Source: Bolinopsis microptera (lineage: Eukaryota; Ctenophora; Tentaculata; Lobata; Bolinopsidae). From it: a DNA stretch of 64,000 bases. A program made the position numbers and the translations under genes. Shown here piece after piece: positions 37,801-52,800 of the stretch. The stretch lies in assembly GCF_026151205.1 (NCBI RefSeq), contig NC_087082.1:12929865-12993864 (forward strand), given 5' to 3'. Position 1 is the first letter of the stretch. Every line of letters begins with the position of its first letter. The notes below the pieces were generated by a model that saw only the letters and a program-made list of their open reading frames with translations, was not told the DNA's origin and searched no databases.

Positions 37801-40800
37801 AACAGCACATTTTCTGCAGATGAATCCATATTTTATGATAGATAACATCCCCTAAATAACCTTATCACTGGTCTTCAGCTAATTTTGATATTATAGAGTA
37901 AAGAACTTTCTTAACTTAACAATACGTTGTGTTTGCCGCCTTTGTGCTTTGTAACTGTAACGCCATTATCCTTACACTGCTCTATTTTAACATACTACCA
38001 TCTCGTTTAGAATATCACAGTTGTTAGTTGGCTGATGTAACTGCCTTCTGTAAACGCCTTCTACACACTAAGAAATATCACAATATGAAAGGTTTCGTTT
38101 AATTTGCATCATAAAACAGTTACATGCGCTGTATCTCATTCTGTGTACAAGGGTTATACAAGTTTAAGAGTATTAAGGATGTTTTACTGACTTTGAAAGT
38201 GGAAGTATCATAACTTTTAAAGAACTAGAAACAATATTGACTTATATACAGAAAATAACCTAGTTATGCAGTCTATGATCACTCAACATAAAATATCATT
38301 AATATCAAGACGCAACTATGACTGTGAACTGAACCACTAAACCAATGTAATCGAACACCAAAAAGCGACTTTTCACTACTCATGAGCAATTTAGTGATAC
38401 TTTCGGCTCTCCTCCCCAATTATGTTATTACGCACGCAGTTGAACCCAATCTTCAGTCCATTAAACAATTATCGGGATTAACTCAACCTACAATGAAATA
38501 TTTTGAGAACTACCCTGGTATATATACAACTTTTGTTAAGAGTGAATGTCTCAGTAAGGCAATTGCCTTCTGAGATGCACGACCCCGTCAGGAATTCCTG
38601 GAGGGCTAGCTAGCCGACTCGCCAAGTCGTGCTAGCAAACAACGAAACGTTGAGGAGCGACGTAAACGTAATACAGCGGGAACGATTAAACTGTATAAAT
38701 ATCAAACCAAACAAACAAGGAGAGAATTTTCTCCACCACTTTTGTGCTTGCTACCAAATACTCAGCTTCTAACTTTCAATACTGGTCCTTATCACTTCCC
38801 AGAGATTTTTATACGATTATGAGAAGATCCCTGAGATTAGCGAGGAGAACTGTAGTTTTGCATCTCCAATCGTAGGTAGTTAAGAGCAGCGTGACTATTA
38901 TTGCTGTCATATAATCTGTTATGTCCCGATTGAAGAATTTAAAACGTCATTATTGGAAACTTTATGGCGAACATGCAAATTGCAATGAACCAATGGAATT
39001 GATATTTAGAAACAATTGAAATTTAACCCTAGGCTCGCATACTTAATTATGTTATTACGCACGCTGTTTGACTCGGCCTTCAGCCTATTATACAATTACC
39101 AAGTCTAACTCAACCTACAAAGAAATATTTGAGAAAAACCGAGGTATATTATATACAACTTTTGTTCAGAGTGAGTGTCTCAGCAAGGTAATCGCCTTCT
39201 GAGATATCTCATCATCATGTACACCATACAAGTACCTGACCATCTATCCAGGTATCCAGGTAATCACCAATACCTTGGACGAGGCAGTATGAGTGAGATA
39301 ATCTCCTGGGCCTCCCAGGCCGGAGAAACAAACATCTGGAGACAAAAATCTGGAGACAAACAAAAATCTGGAGACAAACAAAAATCTGGAGACAAACAAA
39401 AATCTGGAGACAAACAAAAATCTGGAGACAGACAATCCAGTATAGTAGACGTACTATCGAAAATACTGATATAAAAACCATTTAACAAACAAGGAGAGAA
39501 TTCTCTCCACCACTTTAATGTGAGACAAGAATATCTTTAGCTTCTAACTTCCAGCACTGGTATTTTCCTTTAGTTTACAGTTTATAGTTTCAGTTTGGAA
39601 CGAATTCTTGGAATAAACGAGAGGAGCCATAATGATGTAGTGATAATTTTCTGGCTTGTTGGACTTTGTAATAATTATTAGTTAGACACAAGGCGATTGG
39701 AATTTAACACCCTTGTAACACTTTGCACCATATCATGCGCAGCTCACTTTAAAGTACGTTAAGGTCACGTGAGTACCCTGTCGATGGGGAATCCACAAGG
39801 AAATATTTTACAGTTACAGTGGGTATAAATACAACTTTTGCACATTGTAACTGCCCCATGCGGGCAATCTGCTGACAGAGACCAAATGTTAAATATAATC
39901 AGATCTTCTGCAAAAGTCACCAATTCTCGGGGCGGTCTCTGTCAGCCAAAAATACAAAACCAATAAAAAAGGAGACAACTCTCTCCATTTTTCTGTCACG
40001 AAATGTAGATAGAAAATTCTAATTATAATAAGGTAGTTTTTGAGATAGAGGATCAAGGATCAAGTACGGCAAATGCTTCGAAACTTACATTTTAATCGTT
40101 TTCATTTCAATCCATTTCATATATTATATCATACTAGTAGTCATTAAATGGGTCTGCCTGATTCCAGGTGTTTCATACAGCGACACAGGAAGTGTTTAGT
40201 GTAAAGATCGCTTCTTCCAAACCCTCAGGATAATAAGAAAGGTTTTTACTCTGCATAAAAAAAGCAGATCTGCTAATAATGGTGTCTGTTTAGAACCCTG
40301 TGTGTAACACTAGTGAGTAAAGAGGGAAGCAGTAGTACTATACCAATATCACTCATCGTGTCTACGACAGTATCGCTATTAATGAGCTGTATTGTAACAA
40401 ACGTGACACTGTTTTACATTGAACATTCAATCTTCAAAGTCTGTACTATACTAGCTTTATACTAGCTATACAAAATTCAAACTTTTACCGGGAAAGATTT
40501 CGTCAGAACGGTTCTCCGGGTATAATGTGTATTAAAAGTCCGGAAATTGTCACGTTCAATTATGATTGGGTCGGCAATTAGTAGTCCTACTCCAGTTTTG
40601 CTAAAAGTCAGTAGTAACGAGTTATACAGTCCTTTAACCGAACCCATACTACGGGCAGAAATAAACATTCCTTCAACTCACTAATTTGTACTCCAAATAC
40701 CGCAGCAAAGTATGTCTATATTTGTAGAAAAAAAAGGTCAGTTTGTTAAAAACACAGTTACAAAGTACTCTCGGAGGGCTGTAAATAACTCACAGTATTA

Positions 40801-43800
40801 TTATTACAGTTTTCATTACAATAGCAGAAATATTGGTACTATATTACAGTAATTATTACACTCTGTTCTCAAGTCTAAATGTTTGAACCAAGTTACACTT
40901 ACTAGTTACTAGTTACTAGTTACTATTTACTAGTTACTAGTTACTAGTTACTAGTTACTAGTTACTAGTTACTAGTTACTAATTGGTAACCATCTCCTCT
41001 TCGCACGGACCAATATTCAATTTCCGGCGTCACGTCACCATTCTCGTATTGAATTACTGATTCTTGGATTACGTTGCAAATATGTAAGAAAGTATGTAAT
41101 AAAATTTTAAATTACTGAGGATTAAGAATAAGATTTGATGATTTACATTGCTTGAATTCTATATTGAGATTAAAATTATCCGTAGCTTAAATCTAAGATG
41201 TACAATGTTAACACCTACTTGACGATGACGTTATTCGCGTGGTTCATGATAACGATTGACGCTGATTCCTCAAAAGATAGGCTTTCGCGTATTAGATCAC
41301 CTACCTAGAACATATTTTTGGAAACCTTATGCTAAATCAAATAATCCAGTTATATTCAATACTGGAGGCTACCTGCGAATATTTGATAATGCCAGAATAT
41401 TCTGAGCTAGGAGGAATGAGTGAACATTGTGTGACAGGCCCTGTACCTTATGTACAGTTCTAAGGTAAGAGTGGGATCTGTGTGGTGACAGTAAACGAAC
41501 AGTGGGTGACATGTGTCAGAGTAAGAATAATTAAAATAAACACGTTTCCAGAATAGAGACAGCTCGCTTTTAGAGAATTGGAATAGTGCCAAGTACTAAA
41601 AAATCAGCTTAATCCTCACAATCTGTCATCATAGTTCACATTAAATCAGGGGTTGTTGGAAGTGAATGATTTCCCAGGGTACGGTGAATGGTAACTGAGA
41701 TAATGTTACCGGGTTTCTCAGAATGTTTTAAAAAATGACAGTTATATTATAGATAATGGTTATGTTAATTAATCCTGGGTTAATAATCACACTAATTAAA
41801 GATTATCATGACCATGTACCCGTCTTACTGTCTATTTTGAGTGGTGTGTACCAGTGAAACTTATGGTTACGAAATTTACAGATTGAAACCCATAATGAAT
41901 GGTTTCATTTGTCATAATATCGAGTCATGAAGGAGCATATTAATCGTTGTAATGGAAGAACTGCAGTAACTCAGTTGTTACTTACAATGATTTAGTGTCC
42001 ATTGGATGTCGTTGCATTACTATTGTTTCCAAAGTTCCAACCAATTATGATAACAAATTACCTGATTATAATGACTAATTAACTGATTATAATGACTAAT
42101 TAACTGATTATAATGAATAATTAACAGATTAATGTGACTAATTTCCGTTCCTCCCCCAGATGAGTATACATTTCGTACACAACATGATAAAAGACCGAGT
42201 CCCACAAGAACCAAAAGATTTTACACGAGCACTGCCCCAACACATCAGTCTCAAGATACTGGGATACCTTGACCCCCGTACTCTTGCTCAAGCAAGCTTG
42301 GTAAGTCAAACACAAGGAAATATTTTATTCCGTGGTTTCTATAATGACGCTAATAGATGACACCCGCGAATTACAGAAAACTAATAGGCGTGGTGTAGCG
42401 CGGTTTTGTTTAGCACATTTCATTTGAGATCTGGCGTGCACAGATGACGATATGATGTGCTTGTGGTCCGAATTTTAGGACCGTATTCAATTCATATTGT
42501 GCTGAATAGTAAAGTTCATACTGACAAGTGCATGAAAAGTAGATTTAAACATTGGTCGCTGTAGTTAAGATTTCGCACGGACATTTGATCAAATCTGGCC
42601 AGATGACGTAAAATAGCTGTTATTTATATAAATAAAGAATGACATTAGAATCGCACAGCTGTTGTAAAAATAAGACATTAGTATCACATAATATCCGGTT
42701 TTAGCTGGATGATGACTGGCTGACACTGGCTGGCGAGTTGTTAGTGTCCGGTATAACAATACTCAATATCTCACTAGCGTGTGTTTACCTTTCCTCAGTA
42801 CAACACACCATGCTACTGGCATTGTGGTTGTGTGTAAGTAAGTAGGAGAATATTGGTTATAGACGGTCTAAGTGGGTGTCAAGGGTTTACAATACTCCAC
42901 TTAATCGTCAGGCAAGTTACTGAGTTTATGCGGGGTATCCTTGATAGGGTTTCTCGGTTAATTACACACAGGACCTTCATTAGTTTAGCCTGGCCATACG
43001 TAACCTTAATTTAGGCTGCGTAACCTCATCCTTACCCAGCCCCTACTTCGTGCTTACTGCTTACCCAGTAATTATTACTGACAAGATAATATATCTAGAT
43101 AATATCTACTAACGAACATATCTCTCTTCAGGTGTCCTGGCACTGGAAGTGGCTGTGTGAACACGATGTAGTGTGGAAACCAAAGTGTCTGAGACGAGGC
43201 TGGGACTACGGAAAACCTATTCCTTCTTACGAGCGTGCTGTTTGGAAACGGTACGTTCCTCGCCAACCAAATATCTAGAAATAAGTGATCTTGTGATTTT
43301 ATCAGAATCCGTTAAATTTGCGGTTTTCACAATCCACCACACCTCACCACTGTTTTTGTTCAGGTTCTACCAGCAACAAGTATGGGATCTACTCCACCCT
43401 CCCCCTCCTCCTCCCCCTCTCGATATTACTGAGGTAAGCTGATGTAATACTTGTCAACGCAATTAGCATGCTTAAAAAAGGCTGTGATCGTTGCATGATA
43501 TGAATGATAAAGATAAATTTAATGTATTTCCCGTGAGAATACGACGACCTCTAGGGCTTCAAAGACAAAAAGGCTACTGGTCAAATTCGTGGTTTTAAAA
43601 CCACTGTTCTCCCAGTGACCCTGCTCTATCCTGTGCAGGAATTTTAGTTACTAAAACTTGTGGCAATATTGTGGCTGAGATGTGGCCGCCGGTAGTTCAT
43701 AGGTTCATAATGTAGAAATCATAGAATAGAACGACGGGGAATTTTGACTTGTTTTGCACTGTATCATTAACTCTTCTAGGAGCTTGACCTTATTGTTGAT

Positions 43801-46800
43801 GAGCTTGAACTAATTGTTGAGGAAGTGGTAGAAGTAAGTTTAACAATGTCCTGTCTGATCAACCATAAACTTTGTACCATATTATTACGTGTGCTTTCTA
43901 AAAGAAAGCTTCTATGTTCCAAATTCTCGATCAATGTCAAATGTTATCAAATGTAATCAATATTTCGTTCCAAGAGTTAAATTCCGTGTATATCTGGTTA
44001 TCAGGTATTTTAAAGAGGAAATAAAATGAGTAAATGGCGTGATTTCAATGAACCTTTGGGTAATGACGGAGTACCGAACCTCTTTCCAACAGCAAGTCTC
44101 AGATATTTTAAAATCAAATTATCAGCCACATGTCCGTAATCCATATCACATGATTTTAAATTCCTCTCAATATCAGTTTGTTGAAATCGAACACCCAGGG
44201 TTTTAAAAAGTGCAATGTGGCATATCTGTGGCGATATTTGGTCGTGTGTTTTGCGTATAACAAAAAACATTTTGCAAAATTTCATGACTTTATGATGTTT
44301 TGGTAATGAAAGTAAGCATAGAAAGACCTGTAACTCTGTAATTATTCCATATATGGTCATTTAACAGTATTCAGGGTGATGTTCGTCCCAAAGATGATCT
44401 GTCAAAGTTGACTGAAACATTACTGGAGCAAATCTCATCTTGGGAGTTGGGTGCTCACCCTTTATTTTATCAAGGAGCTTTTTATGAAAATACGTAATCT
44501 ATTCCTCGAAACCTCTCAAAGAGCGACGAGGCGCCTAACGAAGTTAGAGATAACTAAGTAGTTTTCTAGTACAGGAGACTGTAAGAGTGGGAACAAATAA
44601 CGACAGCGTACCCGCAGTCACGGCGGTGCTATCCTGATTTGTAGTTAATCCTCAGTCACCGTATACTCATACATCATGACGAACGTTCCAGTGCAGTGGT
44701 TTCTATAAATATCTAATATTTTCTAGTGATAATAAGAGATTACTGTTTCAGGAGGACGGCATGTTGAACAACTCAGCGGAGTCAGGAGGCAGGAGGTCCT
44801 CTGCTGGAGGAGGAGCCAGAAAGAAGAGTCTCAAGGGACAAGGACACGGCAAACCTAAAGCTTACAAACTGGGCGAGACTGCACCCATGAACGTAAGTAC
44901 TTGCGTCTTGCTTTCTTTTCTAGAACCATGAACTGACTCAATTAATGAAAGTTGTGATCAAGGGATCGGTTTAACTTACTTTACTTTGTATGTACCTGAT
45001 TAGTAATCTTATATGTGATTTCTGAATACTCTACTAGATTCAAATTTCAATTGGCAGGCCGATTTAATTGAATACAGTGTAATGTCCCCATACAATAAGG
45101 CGAGGTTAATAACCTACTGTATTTACAGTTAGGATATATGAAGCACAGAGAGCAGGAATTACCTCCCTGGAGGTCCAGTGACAATAAACCCAAAGATATC
45201 CAGCTCTACAACAAGGAGATCCTTGGTATCAACTCAGAGACCGTGTAAGTTTAGAATGTTGTCTGTAAAGCAGTAAGTTTGTTAAGTTAATTCAGCTCGG
45301 TACATTGTCAAATGTCAGTATGTGAGTCAGTATGTGAGTCAGTAAAGTTTCCCGCCAATTTATCTGTTAATTATAATATGACCTTTCTGTAAGTTGTGGA
45401 ATACTGTCAAGTGTCAAGTTGACAGTGAAGGGTAAGGCTAGCGTCAACACGTTGTATTTGACTTTGCCTTAGTCAGTAAGTAAGTCTGTATGTCCGTATG
45501 TGTGTATATCTGTCTGTTTGTCAATGACATTAATTTTCCAACAGACCAAGACACATATCAGAGAAGTTCCAGAAAATAGAGATTCACAGATCACCTCAGA
45601 GCCCAAGATGCAACAGATCCCTCGATGTGGTAAATATGGATTGTTTTCTTTTATCGCAGTGTTGTCTTTTATCGCATTGATCGAATTTCCGTTAACATTT
45701 ATCAATATACTCGAGCCAAGAAGACACGATAAATCTACTCGATGATTTATTTACCACTAAGTTTATGATATTGATAGCCATTAGTCAGTTAGCCGGCTCG
45801 GTTAAAAAGGGCTCCCAAAATATTGTACAGATTGTCAGTGACTTGTTTTGTGTGTAAAGTTTCTACTCATCTAATAATTGAATCACAAATACTGTAAGTA
45901 TATAATATCTCTAGAACTGGAGATTACGTAAGTGATCTAGTCGTTGTTGTTTAATGATTGCGTCATAATGATTGCGTCATAAGAGCTGAACTTAGTGAAG
46001 GTGATGAAATAATCCCAGCCTCACCTACTGGCTATAGCTATAGCAAGGAGTTAGGTTTAACTAGTAGTAGTAAACCCGCGATGGGGTGGCATGTGCCTCA
46101 ATAAAAATATTACAATCATTTATTATTATATCAATGTATCATTAAATATTTCAAAAATATCAATAACGTATGGTTGATCCTTCACACTTGGTAAAATATA
46201 TAAAAATAAAGTTAATCTACACTAAAGAATAAATAATCTATATTATATAAATCAACAATATTAACTCCCCATCTTCATGTAGTCATTTATCAAAGCGGTA
46301 GAAATCCAAGTAATTTTAGTACGCGGTGCGCAAGGAATTTCGTTTTTTTTTTAAATGTGTAGGCAAGATAAGCCTAAGTGTGGCAGTGAAAATTGAAAAA
46401 TAAGTTGCAGAATAAATTGCAGTGACTGACTGTCAAATGCATTTTCGCAGTTCATTTATTTGACTGCACAGTGCACTAACGTTTAGGATTCTTACAGCTG
46501 TTATATTTTGCTAATATTTTGTTTAAAAGTTGTAAAGGACAAAGTTCTTGTCCGTCCACGAAAGGTTTTCTAGGTCAAGTTTTTGTTTGTCCAGTAAGTA
46601 ACGTACAATGTTGTCCTTGTATGAATTAATAAACTTATCTTGTAACTTAGGTACGTTGAAGGGAAGGATTTTGTTTATTTCGTTTATCGTGTTGTTATAT
46701 AATCGTGGTCCTACGTTAGAGATGCTATAATCGGTGATCCGTAATCTGTTGAACTTAATTTCAAAATACTTTGGATTTCTCCTTTCCGTTTGTCTAAGCG

Positions 46801-49800
46801 GTGATTTTTCAAATATACTACAGATACTCGATGGTGCTACTCCCATATAAACCTTGTGCATCAAAGTTAGACAGCTTTTAGCAATGAGGTTAGGAAGAGC
46901 CAAAATTCCTATTTTGTTGAAGATGGATTTTGTGTGAGATGGTAGTTTACGTTTTTCTTTGTCGTAAAAATAGTTATGATAATCTGAATCAGTGGCGCGA
47001 ATAGCTTTCTTTTGAGCAGAGAATAAAGACTGAATGGAATTTAAAGATTTAGTACCCCAAACAGTAGCGCAGTAATACAGGTGAGATTGAATTAAACTAT
47101 TGTATAGCATTTTTTGAGCTTTATTCGGAATGGAACTTTTAAGTTTCATCATTACGCCTGCATTTCTGGATATTTTAGTCTTTAACTGTTTAATGTGCTG
47201 GCTCCAGCTAAGTTTTGAGTCAATAATGACACCTAAAAATCGTTCATGTTCACTTTTCACTAGTCGCTGTCCTTCTATACTAATATTTATATCCTCTGGT
47301 AATCTGTTAGTGAATATCATGTATTTAGTTTTTCCTATATTGAGTTTAAGACCGTTGTTTTTAACCCATGTCTGTACAGTATTTAATACTCTGTTTGCAC
47401 GCATGTTCAGTTCAGTGTACGTGTCGGCAGAAACGATGATGTTTGCATCATCAGCGAAGAAAATATAATGGGCTATATCGCTTACATTTGCAAGGTCGTT
47501 TATGTAAATAATGAACAATATAGGACCAAGAATGGACCCTTGAGGAACTCCATGTTCCAATCCCATTTTTTCTGAACTGCAACCGTTGACGTGAACATAC
47601 TGTTTCCGGTTAGTTAGATAAGACTCAAACCAGGATAAGCTAAGGCCTCTTACACCATAGTGCTCCAGCTTATGTAGCAGTATCTCACTGTCTACTAGGT
47701 CAAACGCCTTGGAGAAGTCAAGAAGCAGTAATGCTGACACTTGCTTCCTTTCTAGAGCTTTATGTATGTTAAACTGAGCTTCAAGCAACGCATGTTCACA
47801 ACTGTGACCCGATCTAAAACCAAATTGCGACGCATATAGAATATTACGTGATTTTAGGTGCTTTACTAAACGTGCATGCATTATTTTTTCGAATATCTTT
47901 GAGAAGCAGGACAAAAGTGAGATTGGTCTGTAGTTTGTAATTTCGCTGCGCGATCCTCCTTTATGGAGTGGGATAACCTTAGCAAGTTTGAGCTTTTCGG
48001 GGAATACTCCTTCGTGAAGGGAGTGTGAGATCAGGTGATTAACTACTGGAGACAGCACATTGCAAACCTTTTTAAGAGGCTGTATATTCATATCTGAAGT
48101 CGATTTGTTCTTAAGATCATGTATGATTTCAGCAATTTCGGAGGGCGAGGAGTCCTCCAGCTCCATATCAAAATCACATCGACTTGATTGGGGAAGAGAA
48201 TGTCCTACTGATCCTGCACCGCGAACCAGATTGTTTTCGCTCTTTAGGTTCTCAGCTATATTAGTAAAATAATCATTAAAACTGTCAGCTATATCTTGTG
48301 AGTCGGTTATAACTCTATTTTTATAGTTAATCTTACTTATTTTTATTTTTTCTTTTGATTTCTTGTTTAATATTTGATTAATCATTTGCCATTGTAATTT
48401 GCTATTGCTCGCATGCTTTTTAAAATATGATGCGTAATACTTCTTTTTCGCAATATCTACTTGTTTTTCAACAAACTTTTTCATATGCTTATAAGTTTTT
48501 TCATTTTTTTCAGTAGGCTCTTTAACAAAGGATTTATATAGTTGGTTCTTTCGATTGCATGCACATTGAAGCCAATCTAATATCCACGGTTTAGAGTTTT
48601 TTCTGTGGTTTGATTTTTTCTTTTTAACTGGAAAACACTCATTATAGACTTCTTCATATTTAGTGTGAAAAGCTTCAAATTTTGTATTTGTCCCGTCAAC
48701 GTTGTGTAAAAAATTCCAATCAATAGACGCTATTTTCTCCTCAAAACGAGCGATTTTCTCTTCATTTATTACTCGGTTTGATGATTCACAAGTTTCATTT
48801 TTCAATTTATTTCCTATTCTATTAGTGTCGAGAAGTATGCCGGTAAATGTGGCAAGGTGATCAGATAGCGATTCAGTTCTAATGCCTGACTTTGTTATAG
48901 CATGGCATTGGTTTACGAAAATGTGATCAATAAGTGTAGCACTGTGACAAGTAATACGAGTTGGTCGTGATATCGTTGGTGCGAATCCATACTCTGCAAA
49001 AATATCAACATATTTAGTAGTATGGTCATTTACGCCGTATTCTAATAGATTAATATTGGTATCACCTAGAAATAATACGTTTTTGTTGCTATGTCGCGCC
49101 AAATCTTTTAGGGTGTTTTCCAATTTTTCTAAGTAACTGGGGACATTACCACTGGGAGACCGATACATATTGCATAGTATGACGTTTTTGTGGCCATTTT
49201 GAGCTATCTCTATTAACTGAAATTCGCCAACGTTTGGATCATCTCTATAAGATAATTCAGATCGTGCAGTGACATCAGATAATTCACAGAGATTCTTGTT
49301 TACATAGGTTACTAGACCACCGCCCTTACCAGAGTCCCTTGCGGGAGCCTGAATAAAGGGGGGATGAAAGCCTTCTAACTCTAATTCTTTTCCTTGAAAT
49401 GCCATACTTACAACCGTGCAGTTTGTTTCGTTGAAACACAGAACATCAAATTTTAGGTGCTGTTCAATTTCATCACGTATATTAGAGATTGCTTTGCTCA
49501 AAGATCGAATATTAAGAGATTGAACTTTAAATTCATAAGGCCTACTCGTGTTGATTTGCCGTGGTTCGTAGTATTTACAGCTATTTAGTACATCTGAGCA
49601 GTTATCCCATGGATTAAAGTTTAAGTCATTGTTTTCTTCAAAAGTATTACCTATATAATTAGAGTCATGGTTTCTATGGTATGGGTTAAATTTTGCGCTA
49701 TTCTCGTAATTACCGTGTACGGTGTATAATTGTCTAGGTGATACCTCGAAACCAGGAAACAATTCACGTGTGCAGCTTTTGCATCCTAACTCGCCCGCTG

Positions 49801-52800
49801 AGCATTTATTGTGCGAATAAGCGTCGCATATCCAGCAAACCGCCATTTTTGATTTGTTTCCTAGCTTTTTACAAGTTTTGCAACTCACCCTGGCAAAACT
49901 TACTTTAGATTTAGCTTTTGTTTCTGTACTACAGGGTATGTAAGTGTTACACGAATTTTCATTAGTTAGAGTGGTAATATCAGTATTAGTAAACGGAAAT
50001 ATGTCAGTAGTACATGCCAAACAATACCAGTTTATGAAACTATTGTCTAATTTCATTCGATTTACGTCATTTGGTTCAAGATTAGCACATTTACGATGAA
50101 AAATACCGTTACAAAGGCTGCATTTTAGCGGATCTTTACGTTCTAAACATTTTTTAGAACATAATCTACATCTACAAGACTCTTTGCACATCTTTAATTT
50201 GCAAGTATAACTATAGATTACTGGTTATATGATATACGATAGATTACTGATTATCAATATAAAATTAAAGATCTAAAGAGATTTATACAGGAACTGTGGG
50301 TCAAGAAAACGGGTTAAGTTTTATGTTTGACTCCTAGTTCCAAAATCAGTCAAAATCTGTAAAGGTTAAATAATTGATTAAATAGTTAAAATATTTAAAT
50401 ATAAATACACTGAATTTACTCCAGTAATTCTACGCTTGTGTTGTGTTGAAATTAGTTCGGTCCGGATTTATGTTGTTGTTATCTGCAATTTTGCTTATAA
50501 CCGGTTCAGATAAGATAAGAAAGAGTAAAAAACCGTTTAAAATTTACTGTGATACATTTACCATGGTCTATAAGCCATCGCAATAAAAAATAATTTATGA
50601 TTAGAAAAGAAAAAAGAAGATAAGGGACTTGCTGTTTTTTGAAAAATTTGAACTTAGGTACTTTCTGTGAACGTTACTATACGTTTAGCTTTGAAAAATT
50701 AAATTTGTTCAAAATTGTGTTGTAAACGATTATGTATTCGCGACGAAAAATTTGATTTAAGAATTTCTACTGCATTGGCAAAAGAGATCGGAACTCATCC
50801 CTTAAAGGCCACACCTCTTCGATTACTGTCGGTCTTCGCCTGGCCAGTTCAATGATGCAGTCCAAGAGACGCGAAACGATCCCTTTCTTGGCTGCTAAGG
50901 TTAGATGAATACCGTTCCCATTTGGATCTAGTATAGTGCACCTTTTCCTCACCAGCTCAAAGCATATTTGATGCGAGTCAAACATCAATAGATTTTCAAC
51001 CTTCGTGGTTAAAATAAATAAAGACTCGTTAAACCTACGAATTTCTGGATTTAGCCAGTGATAAGTGGTTAGTGTTATGGAGTTAAAGATGAATGTGGTG
51101 TTTGGGTATCTCTCACAATAAGTACGCAGATCATTCGCCACGACATCAAACAACGAGTAAGAACGGTGATTATACCTGGACAAATCGTTGATGCCTGCCG
51201 AAATCACCACGTAACTCATGTGAGGGAATAGGTGCTCAAACTTGTGAAGATCAGTGATTTTGTACATTGTCTCCTTGGTGCATGGCAAGTGAGTAGGAAA
51301 CAAGCTGACGGGTGTGGTTGAATGAATTGAATCCGTCAATAGCAGAACACGTTCCGTTGGAATCGGAGTCGGGTCTGTTTCTGGTCTACTAGATTGGCGG
51401 ATTGGTGGTATATGCTGTGGTGTGGTGGGAGCTGAGAGTCTGCGAAAAGTTAGTGATAGTCTCTCGCCTTGTGCTGTGGGATCTGCTTTAATACCATGTT
51501 CCCAAAAATCCTGGGAGGACCTTGACATGCAATAAGTCTGCCCGTGTTTGAGGTGTATGGATTGTGTCGTGAGAGGTCCTATTTTGCTGCGGAAGTCAAT
51601 TGTTCGGGTAGCACCGAGACTGACTGTGATTATGTTACTGGGATTGACGATGCAAGCTTCGTTGTCACTGTGCATGGGAATTGAAGATTTACCGTTCTCA
51701 TAACGAGTAAGAAGGCAAGTTATGTTGTCTGTGGTGAATGTTGGGTCTTCTGTGTGATGAGCGATTGAGTCTATGATTTCAAGGAGTGGGTGATTCGTGG
51801 GAATATCAAGTGGTTTGTGTACTGTTCTGCCATAACGATACTCTGTTCTACCAAAAAATGCTGTCTGTCGATGCCCTATCTTAGTAAAATGTACTCCGTG
51901 GCAAACTGTCTCCAGGTCTAAATGGTCAAAGTTTATATCACACGGTTCAACAGCACCTGGTATAGTTGGTAACGTCACCGTGTTGAGCTGTGCTGGTGCT
52001 GGTGGTGGCGGTGGGGTTGATGGAGGAGTTCTTCTAGAGTTGGCGGCGCTTTCATAAGCTAACATGTCCGTGATACACTGTTTCGCTGCCGCTATCGACT
52101 CTGTTAGTTGTTCAATAATCCTCGCATGATGGCTTTCTGCTTCTTGAAGTTTCTCGGAAATGAGGGAGGTTACGGAAGTGAACTGATGCAAATTTTTAGA
52201 AATATCATCTACATTGCTAGTTAGGTGTTGCTCTAGGTGTTGCTTTAAATGTTCATAGGCATGTGCCTTTCTATCCCTAGTTAGCATCCCTACTCCTATT
52301 GTATGATCTGTAAAACCACAGATTGTTGAATGGTATTCCGATTCATGTTTAAGTTGTTCTTCTGTCAGGGTTGAGAAGAGCTCTAAACTTGTTTTAGGAG
52401 ATAATAGTGCCGTCCTAAAAGTTTTATCGTACGTACCGTCTTGTTGTGGGGGTACCAGGCAGGTCTTTGAAGAGGTAGTGAGTGGGTCACTACCTGGTAG
52501 CCCCTTGTCATCTGATGAAGGATTCGTCTCGTGAGATGGGTGGGTGGTTGGCTGATCCAATAAGTTGAGCGCGGCGTCGACCATGGTAAATTTTCTTATC
52601 AGCAAACGAATTTCATGCGTAATGTAATATAATAATACCTTGGCTAATGAGTGCTGAGCGCGATAATTCCCGACAGCTTGCTGGAGGGAACGCGCGGGCA
52701 CGAAATTGCCAAGGTGTTATGTATTATAATATTTTCCGGTTCCGAATTCGAAGGGGTGTAATCCGATACGTGCGCATGATACAATATAGTGTCTAATATA

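Larger units (their letters stand above)
35025..42159. other. FBXO16-like introns 1 and 2
   Basis: Apart from exon 37148-37249 and the listed repeats, no gene is supported. A 20-bp direct duplication (GTTGCCATGGTAACTAGCAC) occurs at about 36020-36060. Short ORFs lack coding character. Confidence 0.55.
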
